A stretch of 64,000 bases of DNA from Dryococelus australis (GCA_029891345.1 CM057009.1:232925178-232989177); one strand, 5' to 3'; positions 46,000 through 59,554 are shown, numbered from the stretch's first letter. Notes: generated by a model from the letters alone, not told the origin. A program made the numbers and translations.

Positions 46000-47314
46000 C
46001 TCCCTTTCATTCATGTTATAATGTCTTTCTATGGCTCCAAAATAGCGCTACCATAGTCAATGATGTTTCGTTCCCCATTGTCACTGAGTTGGAATAACAC
46101 AGCTTCTAAGCCTTCCTGACTCACGTCTATCTGTAGATATGTGTCTAGTGGAATTCAGGTGTCATAGAGATAAAACACTGGTGGAGCTGTTGCTTGGTTT
46201 CCATGAACGCCTCCACTACTTTCTGTGTCCACTGGAATGTATTCTTTGTTGTCATGAGGACTGTAAGAGGTGCTGTTATTATGGCAAACTCTTGAACGTA
46301 TTGGTGCAGCAAATTAATTAGGCCAAAGAATTTCTGTAGCTGTTTCTGGGTTTTAGGGGGCTCCCACTTTAATCACCCGTAAATGTTTCTCGCTAAGGTG
46401 GTTTCCGTTTCGTCTATTACATGCCCAAGAAAGTTAAGTTCGGCTTTCCCGATGTGGCATTTTTGGTTAGCACATCTCAGACCTGCAGTTGTAAAACATT
46501 CTAGTACCAATGCATGGTGTTCTAAGTGTTCCTCCCAACTATTTGACCAGACGATAATGTCATCAAGATAGGCGGTAGTGAACTTTCCAATGTAACCATC
46601 TAGTATGTGTACCACCATAGCCTGGAAGTTGGCTGCTTCACATTTCAGGCCAAAAGACATAGTGCAAAACTAGTAACATCTGCCATTGGGTATAGTGAAT
46701 GCAATATTGTGGCGATCACTAGGAGCGACTGGTACTTGCCAGTAACCTAACCGTAAGTCAAAGGACGACATTATTTTTGTGGAACCTTGTAAACTGAGTG
46801 TACTGTTTATGTTTATTACTGGTGGTGCTGAACTTGTGATTAAATTAGTGGGACGAAAATCGACATAAAATCTCCATGTTCCATCTTTCTTGGGGGCTAG
46901 AGTTATCTGTGAGTTGTAATTACACTCTGCAGGTTCAATCACACCATCCCTTAACATTTTTACTGGTGGTGCTGAACTTGTGATTAAATTGATGGGATGA
47001 AAATCGACACAAAATATCCATGTTCCATCTTTCTTGGGCGGTAGAGTTATCGGTGAGTTGTAATTACTCTCTAAGGATTCAATCACACCATCTCTTAACA
47101 TTTCACTAACCTGCATGTCAATGATATTCCGGTGAAATGGCATGTAATTCCTGGGTGGTGTGTACTGTGGCTTCATGTGATTCGTTGGTATCGGATGCTC
47201 CACAATGCTGGTGTGGTGTAATGTGTCCCCACTCGAAAACACATCCTTGCGACCATTCAAGATGGCTTGCATTGCACTTTGGTATTTTTTTCGGCACTGT
47301 ATGGTCGAAATCAC
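46000..47314 (-). pseudogene. Reverse transcriptase/RNase H of Ty3/gypsy element D
   Basis: A 214-codon piece (47314-46670) and a 95-codon piece (46660-46373) form the palm and fingers. They contain SPITLPPKKDGTW, FDLRLGYWQVPVAPSDRHNI and the catalytic TAYLDDIIVWSNSWEEHL. A single stop between the pieces falls at CY-stop-FCTMSFGL. RNase H follows (about 46370-46000) with YLQIDVSQEGLEAVLFQ. The RT carries an in-frame tandem duplication of 144 bp (46818-46961 and 46962-47105) covering the DGVIE...KKDGTW...VDFRP.NLITSSAPPV block. Its two copies have since diverged. Confidence 0.88.
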
Positions 47315-47439
47315 TCAGGTTGCCACCTTCTAATATGGTGGATTGATGGTATCCCAGGTGGTACATGGCCTTCCTCCAGGTCTTCCCAAAGTGGATTCGA
47401 TCACAACAACTTTCGATCACTACTTGCCACGGCACTCCC

Positions 47440-47760
47440 AGGATGACGCTTCCCTGAGGTTCGGTATAATAAGTACTGGAAATGTCATTGATTCATCTCG
47501 GATGTGGATGTTGACTGTTGTGGTTTTGTAAGTGTGTCTATTACCATCAATTGTAGCAAAATTGAACTGTTTGTTTACATTTGTTAAACTGTTTGGGATT
47601 CACTAGATTATCATTAATGAAGTTTTGTGATGCTGTGGTGTCGATAAGTGCAACTGTGGAGATTCTGTTGACACTAATGGGTATGCATAACGAGCTGTCA
47701 TATTTTGGTAGATTTTACCTTGGTAGCAATTAATTGTTGTTTTGGTTTCGGGGATAGGGG
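47440..47760 (-). pseudogene. Aspartic protease region of Ty3/gypsy element D
   Basis: The minus strand encodes ISTVALIDTTASQNFINDNL (about 47670-47600), a retropepsin-like active-site loop (Asp-Thr-Thr-Ala-Ser in place of Asp-Thr-Gly-Ala). The frame is not open over the full domain. Confidence 0.6.
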
Positions 47761-47781
47761 GCGTGGTCTGTACCCCTGCTC

Positions 47782-48843
47782 TCAGTTTCCCGACTCCGAG
47801 TTTTGTTGTTGTAGGTGGGTTGGACAATCTCGATACCAGTGCATTTGCTCGTCGGGGCAGTAGCTGTGCGTAGTTGGCAGTACCCATTCCGATCTGTCAC
47901 ATTCACATGCCTGCATCATGTTGTCTCTGCGCCCTTGTCTGCTTTCCCCTGGCACTGTCGCTGGTGTATACCCTACCGCTCCACTTAGTTGTTCGGCAGG
48001 TGGCTGGACTCCAGGCACCCTGATTTTATTGTTTTGACAGCCAGTGGGCGTGGCAGCGTTTATATTTGGCGGACCACATGGTGGTATCCCTCGTTGATGC
48101 AGCTCTATGCTGTAACGTGTGATGCCGGCAGCTGTCCTGATAAAGTTCTCAAATCCATGGTGTATGGCTGGCTGTATAACTGTTCTGTATTTCGGTAGTA
48201 CTGTTTGTATCACTGCTTCCAAGACGTCCATGGTGCAATGTGCGGGTTAAAACTTGTCTTTAGGTACACTTTATGCCTCACAGACATTTCCAGGTCTTCG
48301 TGCACACATTGCTTTTCAGTGAAGATACTGACCTGCATTTCTATAGTGTGTGGATAATTTCGTAACGACCTGTTCCCAGGTCATCTGATATTCCTCGATG
48401 ACTCGCCACCAAACTCTTGCATCACCTGTCAGTTATCTTCCTACCATGCTCAGCCATTCTTCAATGGACACACCATACCACTGCAATATTTGTGCACACT
48501 CTTCTATGAATGCCTACAGGCCCTCTGTGTCTTGTCCCGCAAAGTTCGGAAGAATTTCAAATTTTGCCGGTGTTATGAACAGGATGACATAGGAATGTTG
48601 AGAAGGACTTGGTTCAAGCGGTAAGGATGTTGTGGCAGGTTGTTGGCTTGGTAGTCGTAACATTTTAGGAGTAGGTATTGGTAAGGTTATAAATTGCTTT
48701 TGTTTGATTAGTTCATTAACTGTAGTATGAACTAGTGGTTGTTCAACTATGTCAGTCAGTCCATTTTGAGGCCTCATACATGTGCGACACTGAGAGGGTT
48801 GTTTCGGGGCTCTCTTCCACTTACACATAGTATTTACCTGCAC
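47782..48843 (-). pseudogene. Gag of Ty3/gypsy element D
   Basis: The piece 48843-48514 ends NFAGQDTEGL and the next frame continues AFIEECAQILQWYGVSIEEW, then LTGDARVWWRVIEEYQMTWE, typical of retrotransposon gag capsid domains. The piece 48231-47782 carries a Pro/Gly/Gln-rich tail and a zinc-knuckle-like CPDEQMHWYRDC near its end. Stops break it into three parts. Confidence 0.7.
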
Positions 48844-49579
48844 TGCATGTCTCTGGTGGCATTAGTTATGGTAGTTATTCGTGGCTCTGTTGATCAGTTC
48901 ACACGTAACTTGAGTTGCTTAGTCCCATGCAATGGTGTTGAGCAGGTGCTGTTTGGTCTGCCTTGGGCTATACAACACTGGTAGCACATGAACTGTCCGA
49001 AATTCGCACTTATCCTTTCCGCAGTGTTGAGTATCCTCTCCGACTGTTGGTTCCAGCAACGTGTACAGGACATCAAATCTTGCTCTGGTCGCCCACACCG
49101 CAGTCGAATTCCATATTCGGCGCACGAGTGTCTGACTGGTTGGCTGTATGGATGGCTTGGCTGTGAATGCCTTCAGAACATGGCCCTCCAGTTCGCGTAT
49201 TTATCCCATGCACATGGACAATGTTTACAGTGATGTTGGTCGTGGCTGCGGGTTGGGGCGAACATTTGCTCACTTCCCACCCTACTCCCCAGACCATTTC
49301 TCTTTGTTCGCAGTGCGGAAAACCGAGGATGCTTCATGAAACAGTGGCTGGAGGGAATACACATACCATTACCGTTCTTGTAATGCAAGTGATGGCTGCC
49401 TCCTCACTTTCCATGTTTGCCAATATCGTAAAATGCCAGTTCCATGCTTGGTCACAGATGTGATCACAGTGTTTAGCAACACTGTTAGGCAAGCCAATTG
49501 ATAAACAGGGAATTTGAGTCCATAATGCAGGTTCATTATTATCCACACTCTTGGGCAAGTTAATTGATGCTTAGCCGGG

Positions 49580-51236
49580 ATCCGTACGTGTGAAGCCCAA
49601 GTATGGGTGTGCCGATTCAGCGCTGTACAGGTTTGTTACAGGGCCTCGAGTACGAATGTAAATAGTTTATGGGCGCCAGCTAACCTCCAAGTGGAATCTG
49701 CTCTGGTTAACACGAGACTTTTGAGGTGGGCCATGGTCGAAAAGTCCAGGCTAAACTTACTCTGTGCTCCCTAGTGTCTACTTGTGGTAGTATTTGGTTG
49801 TGCATAAAATGAACAAAGGCATAGAAGTTACTACTGAACTGGGATATATTGGCTCCCAAGCATACTGTCACAAGTACGCACTTAATACATTGAAATTATG
49901 TAGATTGCACACACACTGGGATATTTTGACTCCGCAGCACACCTTACCGATGTAGAAGTGCACTTGGTGTCGTAGACATACATGAGCATACTGTAAGCAT
50001 TAGGACTGCAATACGTGGCTGATAATTAATAAAATAATACTGACATTAAATATAAAAAGACCTTGCAAGCAAGAATAATGTAGATAAACACGATTTAGTT
50101 CAAAGAAAGTTCTGGTTATTAGAGAATAAAATTACACAACAGTTAAGCGGGTATGCGGAATAAAGCCCCACGTGGGCTGAAGTTGCTAAGTGTTGTAAGC
50201 ATGAAAAATAATTAATGGTAGATTAAACCGGAGGGGCAGCGAGTCTGCTCGGAAGAGTGGTTTGCTCGAGATGTGAGCAAAAGAAATTGAAAACATTCCA
50301 GATAATTAAGTTATTGTTACATGATAAGTACAAACTTGTTTCATCTCCTAATTGCAATATAGCGACCTACCGTGATGCCCGTTGAACCAAGACTAAAGAT
50401 GGTGGTTTAACATCGGTGACATCTTGTAACCGATGCTGTACCAGTACAAAGATACATTGTGGGAAAAATGAAAATGAATTATGTTAAACACGGAATAGAA
50501 TGATACGCATATTAAATAGCATCTTAATAACAACACTTGTATGCAAAATTAGAAAAGCCAGTAAAATTTATTGGACAGTATTTTTTTAGAAAATATATTA
50601 ATGTAGCCAATTAATATTACATCAGCTTTGAAAAGAATCTGAAAATCTCATTATGCACTTCAAATTATATTAGAAAGGCACTATTAATTGCAGCAGCATT
50701 GAACTAACATTTATATTTAAAATGAAATGTGAAAGTAATTTTGGTCAGCACTGTTAGAACATGCTGTGTCACACTAACAGTGTCAGCATGTAAATGTAAG
50801 TTATTTGCACTTTTCTGATATTAAATTAGCTCATTTATTTCTTTTGACTAAATTTAATACAGTAATCACGATGTTCAAGTCATTTTCTCAAAATATTCTG
50901 GGATGGCTGAGTTCTGAGTGTCCACGTGTGTCGCCCTTGGTACACGTGTTACTATTTTGTGTTACATGGGATTTTCCACATTCATTTACAGAATGCCACT
51001 TTAGTGCGGGGCTAATTTTAAACACAAGTGCAATGTGTGAAAGGCTTTAATTAAAAACATACCCCTTTCACAATTAGCAATCGCTGCACTGGATCACGTA
51101 CTATGTTTGGTGATGATGGCCTTTGGCAGTATGCTGCAGAGCCAGGGCTCTACTCCGCCATGTTGCTTACCTTGTTCAGAGATGGCACACGGGTCGACAA
51201 GTGCTGTTTGTTACACGAGCTGTGGATATCGTCAGG
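49580..51236 (-). repeat. LTR of Ty3/gypsy element D (5' LTR by orientation)
   Basis: Partner of 41871-43412. It carries extra sequence at 51022-51078 that is absent from the other copy. The primer-binding site should lie just left of 49580 on the minus strand, but I could not match it to a specific tRNA. Confidence 0.85.
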
Positions 51237-51892
51237 TCTTTGCCGTTATTAATGAGTCGCCCCAGAAACTGCCTGGAGTAAGTTCGAGAAACCATGTAAA
51301 ATGCAAATCAGGAAAGCTATATTAATTTGCTATTAAAATTAAGAGAACTTATTTGGTTGTATAATATGGCGTTATTCTTGTGTTGATAAACAGCTGTTTT
51401 CCTGTTTGTCAATGCAACTCTGCTGGCTTGGGGAGAAAAAATTGTAAGAGTGACGTTTTTTTATAAGGTGTATTCTTGTATTGGTTTACTAGGTGATTTG
51501 CCATTAATGCCCGGCAAACAGCAATTTTATTACGAGGAAAGCTAAAGTTTATGTTCAGAACATGCTTGGATCAGTTGTTCATGATTTTGTTCATATTCAC
51601 TCTAGAAACTTTGACAGCCTTAGCTAATAATAAATTAATTCCATAAACTCCTACGCTTAATTAGCAAATCGGCATTTAGAAAAATATGTATCTGCAGTTT
51701 TATTAAATTGCCTGTACCTCAAACGAGCCCGCGACTTACAGGTTAATTCTTAAATGCGTGGAAGGATTAATACTCGCAACCGTACTTGCAAAAATTAAAC
51801 ACGCTGCAAATGTTCATTTCCTAATTTATGCTGATAACATATCACTATACCCGTCATATTTGCATCCATGGTATATACGAATACACTAAACA

Positions 51893-53612
51893 CTAGGAGC
51901 CGGTTTCACAAACAAGGAACAAACTAGGTTCCAGCAAAGCGAAACTTACGCTTAAGTGGTGCTTAAGGATATAGAGGTGTTTAACCATTATAAAACTCAG
52001 TTTTATAAACGTGTCTTAGCTGGGCGTTGATTAAAGTAACAAGTTGAAAATATTCTCATGTTGGTAGTGGCACATTGTGGTCATGTGACTAAACGAACCA
52101 ATGATAATTATTTCAACGAAAGGAAAAAAAACATTTTTTTGTCTTGATTATTTTTTTTCCTTTTGTTATGAGCATTACGAATCCCAACAAAGTATTTGTT
52201 TTATAATAAACGATTAAGTTTTATCGTTTACCTGACGAATAATCAGAATCAATTAAAACAAATGTCGTAACATATACATAAAAGAAATGTGTACTCGAAT
52301 TGTTCAACTAACTACGCGTGCCGAAATTTATTCATGTTAAAATTATGTTCGTGAATAGTCACTTTTTTTAATTTTTCAAGGCTGATTTTTATCGTGGAAA
52401 TGTTGGGTTGCAATTCTGTGCTGTTTTATGTTCGTTTTTATTAACCATCAATGCCGAGAAGTGTGATTTTTCGCAGCATAAGTTACGATCTATGTGAATC
52501 CTGGGCTGTTTTTTACAAGTCGGAATTTGAATTGTTTTATATTTTATCTACTCGGGTAATGTTTTTGACTCGTTTAATATATTTAGGTAGCTTTCTTCAA
52601 GCATTTATATATTAAATGCTTTATAAAAATAATACGTTATGTTAAAGATGAATTTTTAAAATGAAACTATTCTCTTGTTTAGGCACTGATTAAATATTCC
52701 CTTAACGTAATTTATATTCCCTGTAAAAGACTGTATTGCCCTCAAAGCACAACACAGGGCCTACATTAATTACAGTCTACAAGGCCATCCCGAATTTTTC
52801 TAATTTAATAGAACTGTTTAAAGTATTATGTACGACATTAGTGCTACATTTTAAAGATTTGGTTTGGCTTTCATCACTAACCAGAATTGAATTTTTTGAA
52901 ATTGTGATAGTTTGTTGATAATAACATTGATGGTATTCATGTGCTATTTAGAAACGCCTTGTGCCCGAATTTGATTAAATGTGATAATCACGTCAAACCT
53001 GTATGACATCTTTATATGGGCCCTTGTTAAATTTTCTAATTCAAAACAAAGTCGAATGTGTGCAAAACTTGTACTGCAAATTAATCGCGTGTAGTAAAAC
53101 GTAGGTGTAAATGCATTATATTATGTCCAGTCTCAAATTCAATCAAAATAATAATACATTTTTTAGACCTACATATTTTATATACATGCCGTGTAATGAA
53201 GGCAAACATATTTTCATTTATTTCAAATAGGTACTTCCGTAGCTTATGCATATTCAATAAAATCATATTTATCAATCAGCTACCTGCCTTTACACTCGAT
53301 GCCCTATGTATATATTGGCTTGCCTTTTGAAAATACGTGCAAAAAAGTACATAAACATATATAATACTTTATAGCACATTTGGGGTTATCAACACACAGC
53401 TTTTTCAGTAGTGGCCATTTTCCTTTTAATTTGTTTGCAATTATTTAAGCAGGGCTTAAAGAGTTTGGCATCCGATTTCAGATGCCTAAACTAAGAGCTG
53501 CTTAAAATTTTTTAAGAAGAGCTTAAAGTTGGTGAAATGGTACAAGGCACTAGGCACAGCCTATTCAGTGTTTAAGTAGCGCTTAAAATTTAAGATGTGT
53601 TAGTAAAACTGG
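51893..53612. mobile_element. Non-autonomous DNA transposon, about 1.7 kb, Harbinger-like ends
   Basis: Left end AGGAGCCGGTTTCACAAAC and the reverse complement of the right end, AGGGCCAGTTTTACTAACAC, form short imperfect inverted termini. Subterminal GCTTAAG/GCTTAAA motifs recur at both ends (51948-51970; 53452-53592). TA-containing bases flank both ends. GGGCCRGTTT-type ends with a short TA-rich target are common in PIF/Harbinger-derived elements. The inside is AT-rich with no transposase recognised. Confidence 0.6.
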
Positions 53613-54660
53613 CCCTAATACTGTATTAAATGTGCACCTCTAGATTCGCATGGTTCAGCTCATACGGATTTTCATCCATTAATTTTTATTTTCTCCGAAT
53701 AAACCTAAAACAGACAGTAGTTTTAAGGCATGTGTGCATGCCAAATTCATACTTCACAAACACAAGAATAACACAAATTCAGAGAAAATTCAACACAAGC
53801 GAGTTCATATAGGCTATTCGGTGTAAACAAAGTTGTGTGTTTACAGTATGGCTGCTCACTTTTAATGCACTAGCAAATTATTTCAACCAAGCATATTTTT
53901 TAAACACAGTAGTACTCTCAAACTTAAAAAAAAAATGAAACACAGCATAACATATGTGTGTATATATGGTCATGAACTTTGGGAAATGTAGTGAAAATCG
54001 ACTGAAAGAAAAGGATGTTACTGTTTCTTTGTACTCTGCTTGGTTGTCCTGAAAGATGAATATTCCTGTAATAAAATCATACTAAATCTGGCAGCGAGTA
54101 CACTAAAACATTTTTAAAAAACAAATTGCTAGGTGCTGAGAAGTAGTATGTGTTCAAAATCACAGACACATTTAAGATGCGCCAACAACAGTAAAATGTG
54201 ATGAGAATCTTCGTACAGTAGCCATAATAATTGAATTATACATTCAGAAAACCTGATTTTCAAATATTGGTAAACAAACCCTTGAGCCTGCATCTCATGT
54301 ATACACATGGTAGATTTAACCTTGGTTATGATGCAGCAGAGTACGCTATATTTTTATACCAAATTAATAGTAAAACCCAACTCTTTGACATGGCTGTAAT
54401 TCGGACATCAGGGAATGTTTGCGTTTTCGGATGGATGGCTACCATTCACTGTTACCAGGTGGGCACCAGGCCTCAATCGAGAGCATGAGTTGTTGATGCG
54501 GGTCATGGGCCGTTCACCCTAAAGTGGCCCCCTGATGCACCACCATCTCGTTGATGTTGCTGATAATGTTTTTATATAATCCATATGTGCCTGGTCTAGT
54601 AGAGGATATTAATGCTCCCTCTAAACACTTATACAAAATACACTAGGAACTCTTTGAGGC
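53613..54660. other. Interval with no recognised feature
   Basis: AT-rich sequence with only short frames. The 85-codon plus frame at 54231-54488 has no recognisable domain. Confidence 0.45.
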
Positions 54661-54664
54661 CATT

Positions 54665-54990
54665 CCCACATCTTTTTTTTTTTTGACATTTGGCTGGAAG
54701 TCTCTATGGTGTGGGAAAACGAAAAAGGAGCATTTAAGTGGAAAATTGGATAACAGGTTATGATTTTCGTGGCTCCAGACATCGCCAGAGGCGGTGCTAA
54801 ATTTGTAGAGCTGACTCTTGCTAATGCTCCGGGTCGTGTTGCCGAAGACGAATGCTTCCTTTCTCGCTGCTTGAAGAATGATTAATAAAACCTGTATGTA
54901 GAACTTCGTGGACTCTCAGGGCGGATGACACACCACATTAATTAAATACATGGAAATAATGCAGTACAAAACACTCGTGAATAAAACACA
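54665..54990 (-). repeat. LTR-like repeat of Ty3/gypsy remnant E (left copy)
   Basis: Direct repeat of 59195-59500: GGAGCATTTAAGTGGAAAAT, CATCGCCAGAGGCGGTGC and GGAAATAATGCAGTACAAAA are shared. The full LTR may be longer; only this overlap is supported. Confidence 0.75.
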
Positions 54991-55305
54991 TAGATTACAC
55001 ATTTGAGAAATGGCAGTAAATTAGGGTCCCATGCCCTTATGCCATGAGGCGTAGACAGAATTAAACATGTACTTTCCTGAGTAACTGTATTTATTCTTAC
55101 GTAACTTTACATGCTCCTCTCGGGAACAACTTAACATTGGTACCTAACTCAGACCTGTCGGTGATGGTTAAATTGCTAAATTGCTATGTTAGCTACACAA
55201 TAGTTAATTGAACAATTAAACTCCCGGTGGCGATGCAAACCAACCAGGAGTGGAGGGGTGTTGTCCTGGATGGCTGAACGTAAAGAGGGTCCGATAAATA
55301 AGCAT

Positions 55306-56180
55306 CTATTGCAAGTTAAATATGATTGGTAACAGAAGTTGTACGCCACCCGGGCACAGGTGGCACGTGGAGTTCTGCCTGGTTAAGGTGGGACATGCCT
55401 TAAAGCTCACTTTAATGGCCTGGAACACCTCGTCTGCTTCTTTCCCCCACACGAACCTCTTCTGCGGCGAGTGCAAGTCTGTTAATGGCTCAATTATTAT
55501 GGCAAAATCCTTAATATGCTCCCACAGCCAGTTTATCAAGCCGAAAAATTTGCGTGGTTGTTTTCGCATGCGTGGTGGTATATGCTTGTCAATAATGCTC
55601 AACAGCTCTGGCATGGGCATATTTCCAGAATTGTCAACAATATGGCTCAGGAATGCTATACTTGTAGGCATTTGTAAGCAGCACATGTCAGGCCATTTGT
55701 GGAAAGGCGCTCCAAAACAATAGACAGATAGTTTAGGTGATCCTCTCACATTTCTGACCACATGACCACATCATCGAGATACACTAGTGTGAAATCTCAG
55801 ATTAAGCGTCTAGTACTCTCACCATCATTGATTGAAAAGTTTCCGGTGCAAACTTGAGACCAAAAGGCACTGCACAAAATTGGGAACACCGGCCTTCCGG
55901 GGTCGTGAAGGCAGTTTTCTCACGATCCTTCTGCCAGACGGGAGTCTGCCAATAGCCACTGCATAAATGCAAAGATGAAAAAATTTTGGCATTTCCTCAG
56001 GTACTCAAGGTGTCTTTAACACTTATGTATGGCAGCAATGCGCTATGTGTCACCTGATTTATCGGGCGGAAATCAACACAAAAATGCCACAACCCATATT
56101 TCTTTGGTGATAGTGTTACAGCAGAATGATATTTGCTGTGCCTGGGCTCAATCACACCGTCTGTTAACATCTCGTGCATC
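55306..56180 (-). pseudogene. Reverse transcriptase/RNase H remnant of element E
   Basis: The piece 56179-55997 has MLTDGVIEPRHSKYHSAVTL and FCVDFRPINQVTHSA. Downstream frames give GYWQTPVWQKDREKTAF and the catalytic VYLDDVVMWSEM (about 55790-55755). The piece 55761-55306 has LINWLWEHIKDFAIIIEPLT, the RT-RNase H connection. It is related to but clearly distinct from element D. No integrase follows; sequence to the left falls into the LTR-like repeat. Confidence 0.8.
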
Positions 56181-56404
56181 TGCTCACATTTTGGCCTGAT
56201 GGGGAAGGTAACTGCGCGGACTTCGTTAGACAGGCTCGTCTTGCGTTAAAGTAATCTCGTGCTCCACAACTGTGGTTCTGCGTAAGGCATCAAGGTTACC
56301 AAAGATTGCTCTATGTTCAGTTAATAAGCGCTGGAAGGTTTCCTGATAATCTGGCTGTATGTTATGTTGAAAGTCCTTTAACTACACGTCTGGTGCGCTA
56401 TCTG

Positions 56405-56854
56405 CTAGCCTACAATCAATGTTGTATACAGTTCTCTCTCTTTAGTGCCAAAACGAATACCCCTAGCCACTGTATCTATGATTTTGTTCTGTTCGCTTAA
56501 CCAGGGAATTCCAAGAATAGCATCTTCAGTGATTTCGCCTGTTATTATTGCCTGCATTTTCGTTTCAGTGTCACATACTTTGACAGTTATGTCTGCTTGA
56601 CCTATGACTGCATTACACTTCTGTTCCATAGCTAACCATATTACGTGGTCTGTGGAGGTTACGTCACATTTGTCTACAAACTGCGGTTGGACGAAGTTGT
56701 GAGACGCAGCTGTATCTATCAGCACATGACACTTTGTACCATTAACACTGACAAGAATTCGGATTAACTGGGCATTGCTCCCACTCACCTGGTTTATAAG
56801 TGATTGTTGTGGGGTTACATCCAGAGTATCCTGTCTGACCGGGGTACAGAGCAC
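56405..56854 (-). pseudogene. Aspartic protease of element E
   Basis: A 150-codon open piece has NGTKCHVLIDTAASHNFVQP (retropepsin loop with Asp-Thr-Ala-Ala), then ITGEITEDAILGIPWLSEQN, the conserved 'ILG.PWL' flap-side motif of Ty3/gypsy proteases. It is the best preserved domain of E. Confidence 0.78.
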
Positions 56855-56970
56855 GTTCGGAGTCCTTATCTCTGCTTGCTGTTTCTCTGCTGCTGTTGGT
56901 TTCCGCTTTGCTGCTTGTGTACATGAGGGTTATACTGACAATGATATTGTTAGTGATATTGCTCACCCTC

Positions 56971-58110
56971 TCAGCAATGACGAGGTGTTGGTGGCGGGTT
57001 GCTTCTATCCCACTTCACAAACTTTTTCACACAGGATTTTCCCATGCGATCTGTGCCATTGCCCGATTGCCCATCATGACTGTCAGTGGTGGATTTAAGT
57101 TCTCTTACACCGTACTGCCCCCATTTGGAAGTGTCCTTGCTCCCCTCATGCCCGTGATCACCACTTTCACTTTTCCTGTGGCACCATTGTGCAGCGCTGG
57201 GCTCAAGATGCAGTTGCGGTGCACTGAGCTCCAGGATTAGCATTCCCCATATCAGCTCTTCCACCATGTTATTCAGCAGCAGTACCAAGGCTGCGCGTAA
57301 ATCGGGTCGTGCCATCTCCACTACAACCTCCAGCTGTCTGTGCTCCAGAGGTTCGGGTGGAACTGGCGAATAAGATGTAACTTGCGGGTGATAAATGCTG
57401 CCAGAGGCTCGCTTTCCTGCTGCTTCTATGGTGTCAGCTTACTGTGGGCCTGTATGGAGCCGAATATCCCCCTGAAGCGACACTGGTATGCCCGTAAAAA
57501 CTCCGACCATGTTAACCCATTATGGTTGACAGATTTCCGCCATTATCGTTCACTGTTCTCAAGCTGTCTCCCAATGCAGCTAGGCCACTCATTCTCGTGA
57601 ACACAGTATCTCTGTAGACGAGGCTGACAGTCTTGCAGGAAGGCTGTAGGGCATTAATTTGGTTCTCCTGAAAATGTTGGCAGGTTATGGAATTTACTAG
57701 GGGTGGACCTAGGCATTGTTCCGCTGGACTGCGGTCCTATGTTTGATATGATCTCTGGGGGTGGAGCACTGTAGGAGGGCCAGTTGTAGGTCGCGTTCTC
57801 TCCATACTGTTGTTGTCATGCTGCTGTTGACGGTGTTGCAACTGGGAAGGAAATTGTAGGGTTAAGTTTCGTGGGTTTCTGGAATGACTGTGGTTGGGTG
57901 TAATTGTTGGTAGGCCAGACTGGGAAAGTTATGTTTGATAGGTTATGCAGGAATGGTGTCGACAGGCTGGCCAGCGCTGTCATTCGGACAGGAATAGCAT
58001 GTGTGGGTTCCCTGGCCACACAGTCTCTGCATGTGAACTGCCTCCCCTGGTTGCTGATGCTTTCTCATAAAGTCCTGCATTGTGCATGAATCCTCAACCC
58101 TCAGCAGTGA
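56971..58110 (-). pseudogene. Gag remnant of element E
   Basis: Decayed minus-strand frames between the presumed 5' region and the protease. Lys/Arg-rich and Ser/Gly-rich segments (CHRKSESGDHGHEGSKDTS) and a WSEFLRAYQCRFRGIF-like stretch near 57500 are consistent with gag, but no single motif is decisive. The call rests mainly on position. Confidence 0.4.
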
Positions 58111-59194
58111 CACTGACATATCACTCCTCCCACGGCTCCTTCACACCCTCTTCGTCCGCAGGTTACCACAACCTGTTGTAACTCGGTGAAAACATTGTTT
58201 TTCTTATGCATTGTCCGGTTTTGTTAATTCACTTCCGTGCACATATTGCATCCGTACATGAGTCCTGAAATGGTTGCCGCTTCTGTTTGTTGAAGACACT
58301 CGCGATGTTTCTGTATCTGTCATCATGCACATGTAAACATTATGGTACCCCCTCCTGTGCACATTACACAGGTACACCAACTAGGGTCAGTTAAGAACAG
58401 AAAAACCTTTGCACTTGTTGGCCAAAATATTTATTTGGTTCATGAGTCTCAAATTTTAATAAGTGCTGTTCACTGTTTATTTTGCGAATGTCCACAGTGC
58501 GGTTGATTGCTGGGCTGGACTTGCGTGAACAGTCACACAGTTGGTTGTTACCCTCTTGTTTCATGCTGGTACCAAGTTGCATAGGACGTAAACACAGTGG
58601 ACACCATAGCGCTGTTGCACTAGCAGATGACTGGCCAGCGCTGGTTTGTGTTAGTAACAAACCCACACTGACGCGGCATGGGAGACATGGGTTGCGGATG
58701 CATGGCATTGAAGGGGAAGTATGCCACTCCTTTCATGGCAGATTCCTTCTGCACACGCCGAGAGAGCGAAGACCGGCCGGCATGGGGTGGGACAGCAGCG
58801 CTCGCCCGCCCTCCAACTGCAATCGATAGCTCGCTCAGTGAGCTGGAGTGGGATTTGGGTGGCTTGACATCATGCAGCCATCTCAAGATGGCTGCTCTCC
58901 TCCTCTGTGCCTTGTTCCTTGTCCACAATGTCCGCTACTCCTGTTGTTTTGCACGCTTTCTGACTGATGCTGCACAGTTGCATCCTGGGTATCCATAGGC
59001 ATCTGGTTGGCATCGGAAGTTGTTGAGCCCTTCTGTGTTGCTTTCCTGATGTTCCCACATTACTGGCATCAGGATATCAACTGAGAAAACTTGCGGAGTT
59101 TAACAAATTTGAAATTTGGGTTCTGGGAAAAATTGTGGTAAGAAATTTCAGGGTTTGCCGAAAGTTGGTGGAAAGGTGTGGCTACTAAGTTGGG

Positions 59195-59500
59195 CACCAT
59201 TTTGACACCTGGTATGGTGTCTCCATGGTGTGGAGAAATGAAAAAAAAAAGGAGCATTTAAGTGGAAAATTGGATAACAGGTTGTGATTTGCCAGGCGCC
59301 AGGCATCGCCAGAGGCGGTGCCAAATTTGAAGAGCTGGCTCTTGCTGATGCTCTTGGTTGTGTCGCCAACAACCAATGCCTTCCTTTCCTGGCTCCTCGA
59401 ATGTAGATTACTAAAACCTGAATGTAGAGCTTCGTGAACTCTCAGGACGGACCACCACACCACATGAATTAAATATTTGGAAATAATGCAGTACAAAACA
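59195..59500 (-). repeat. LTR-like repeat of Ty3/gypsy remnant E (right copy)
   Basis: Partner of 54665-54990. The similarity ends abruptly at GCAGTACAAAACACTCATGCC (about 59505), just before the Merlin-type fragment, suggesting that a later insertion or deletion cut it. Confidence 0.75.
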
Positions 59501-59554
59501 CTCATGCCGAGCTGTGTTTACTGTGGTGCCTGATAAATACCCTCGACAGCATAC

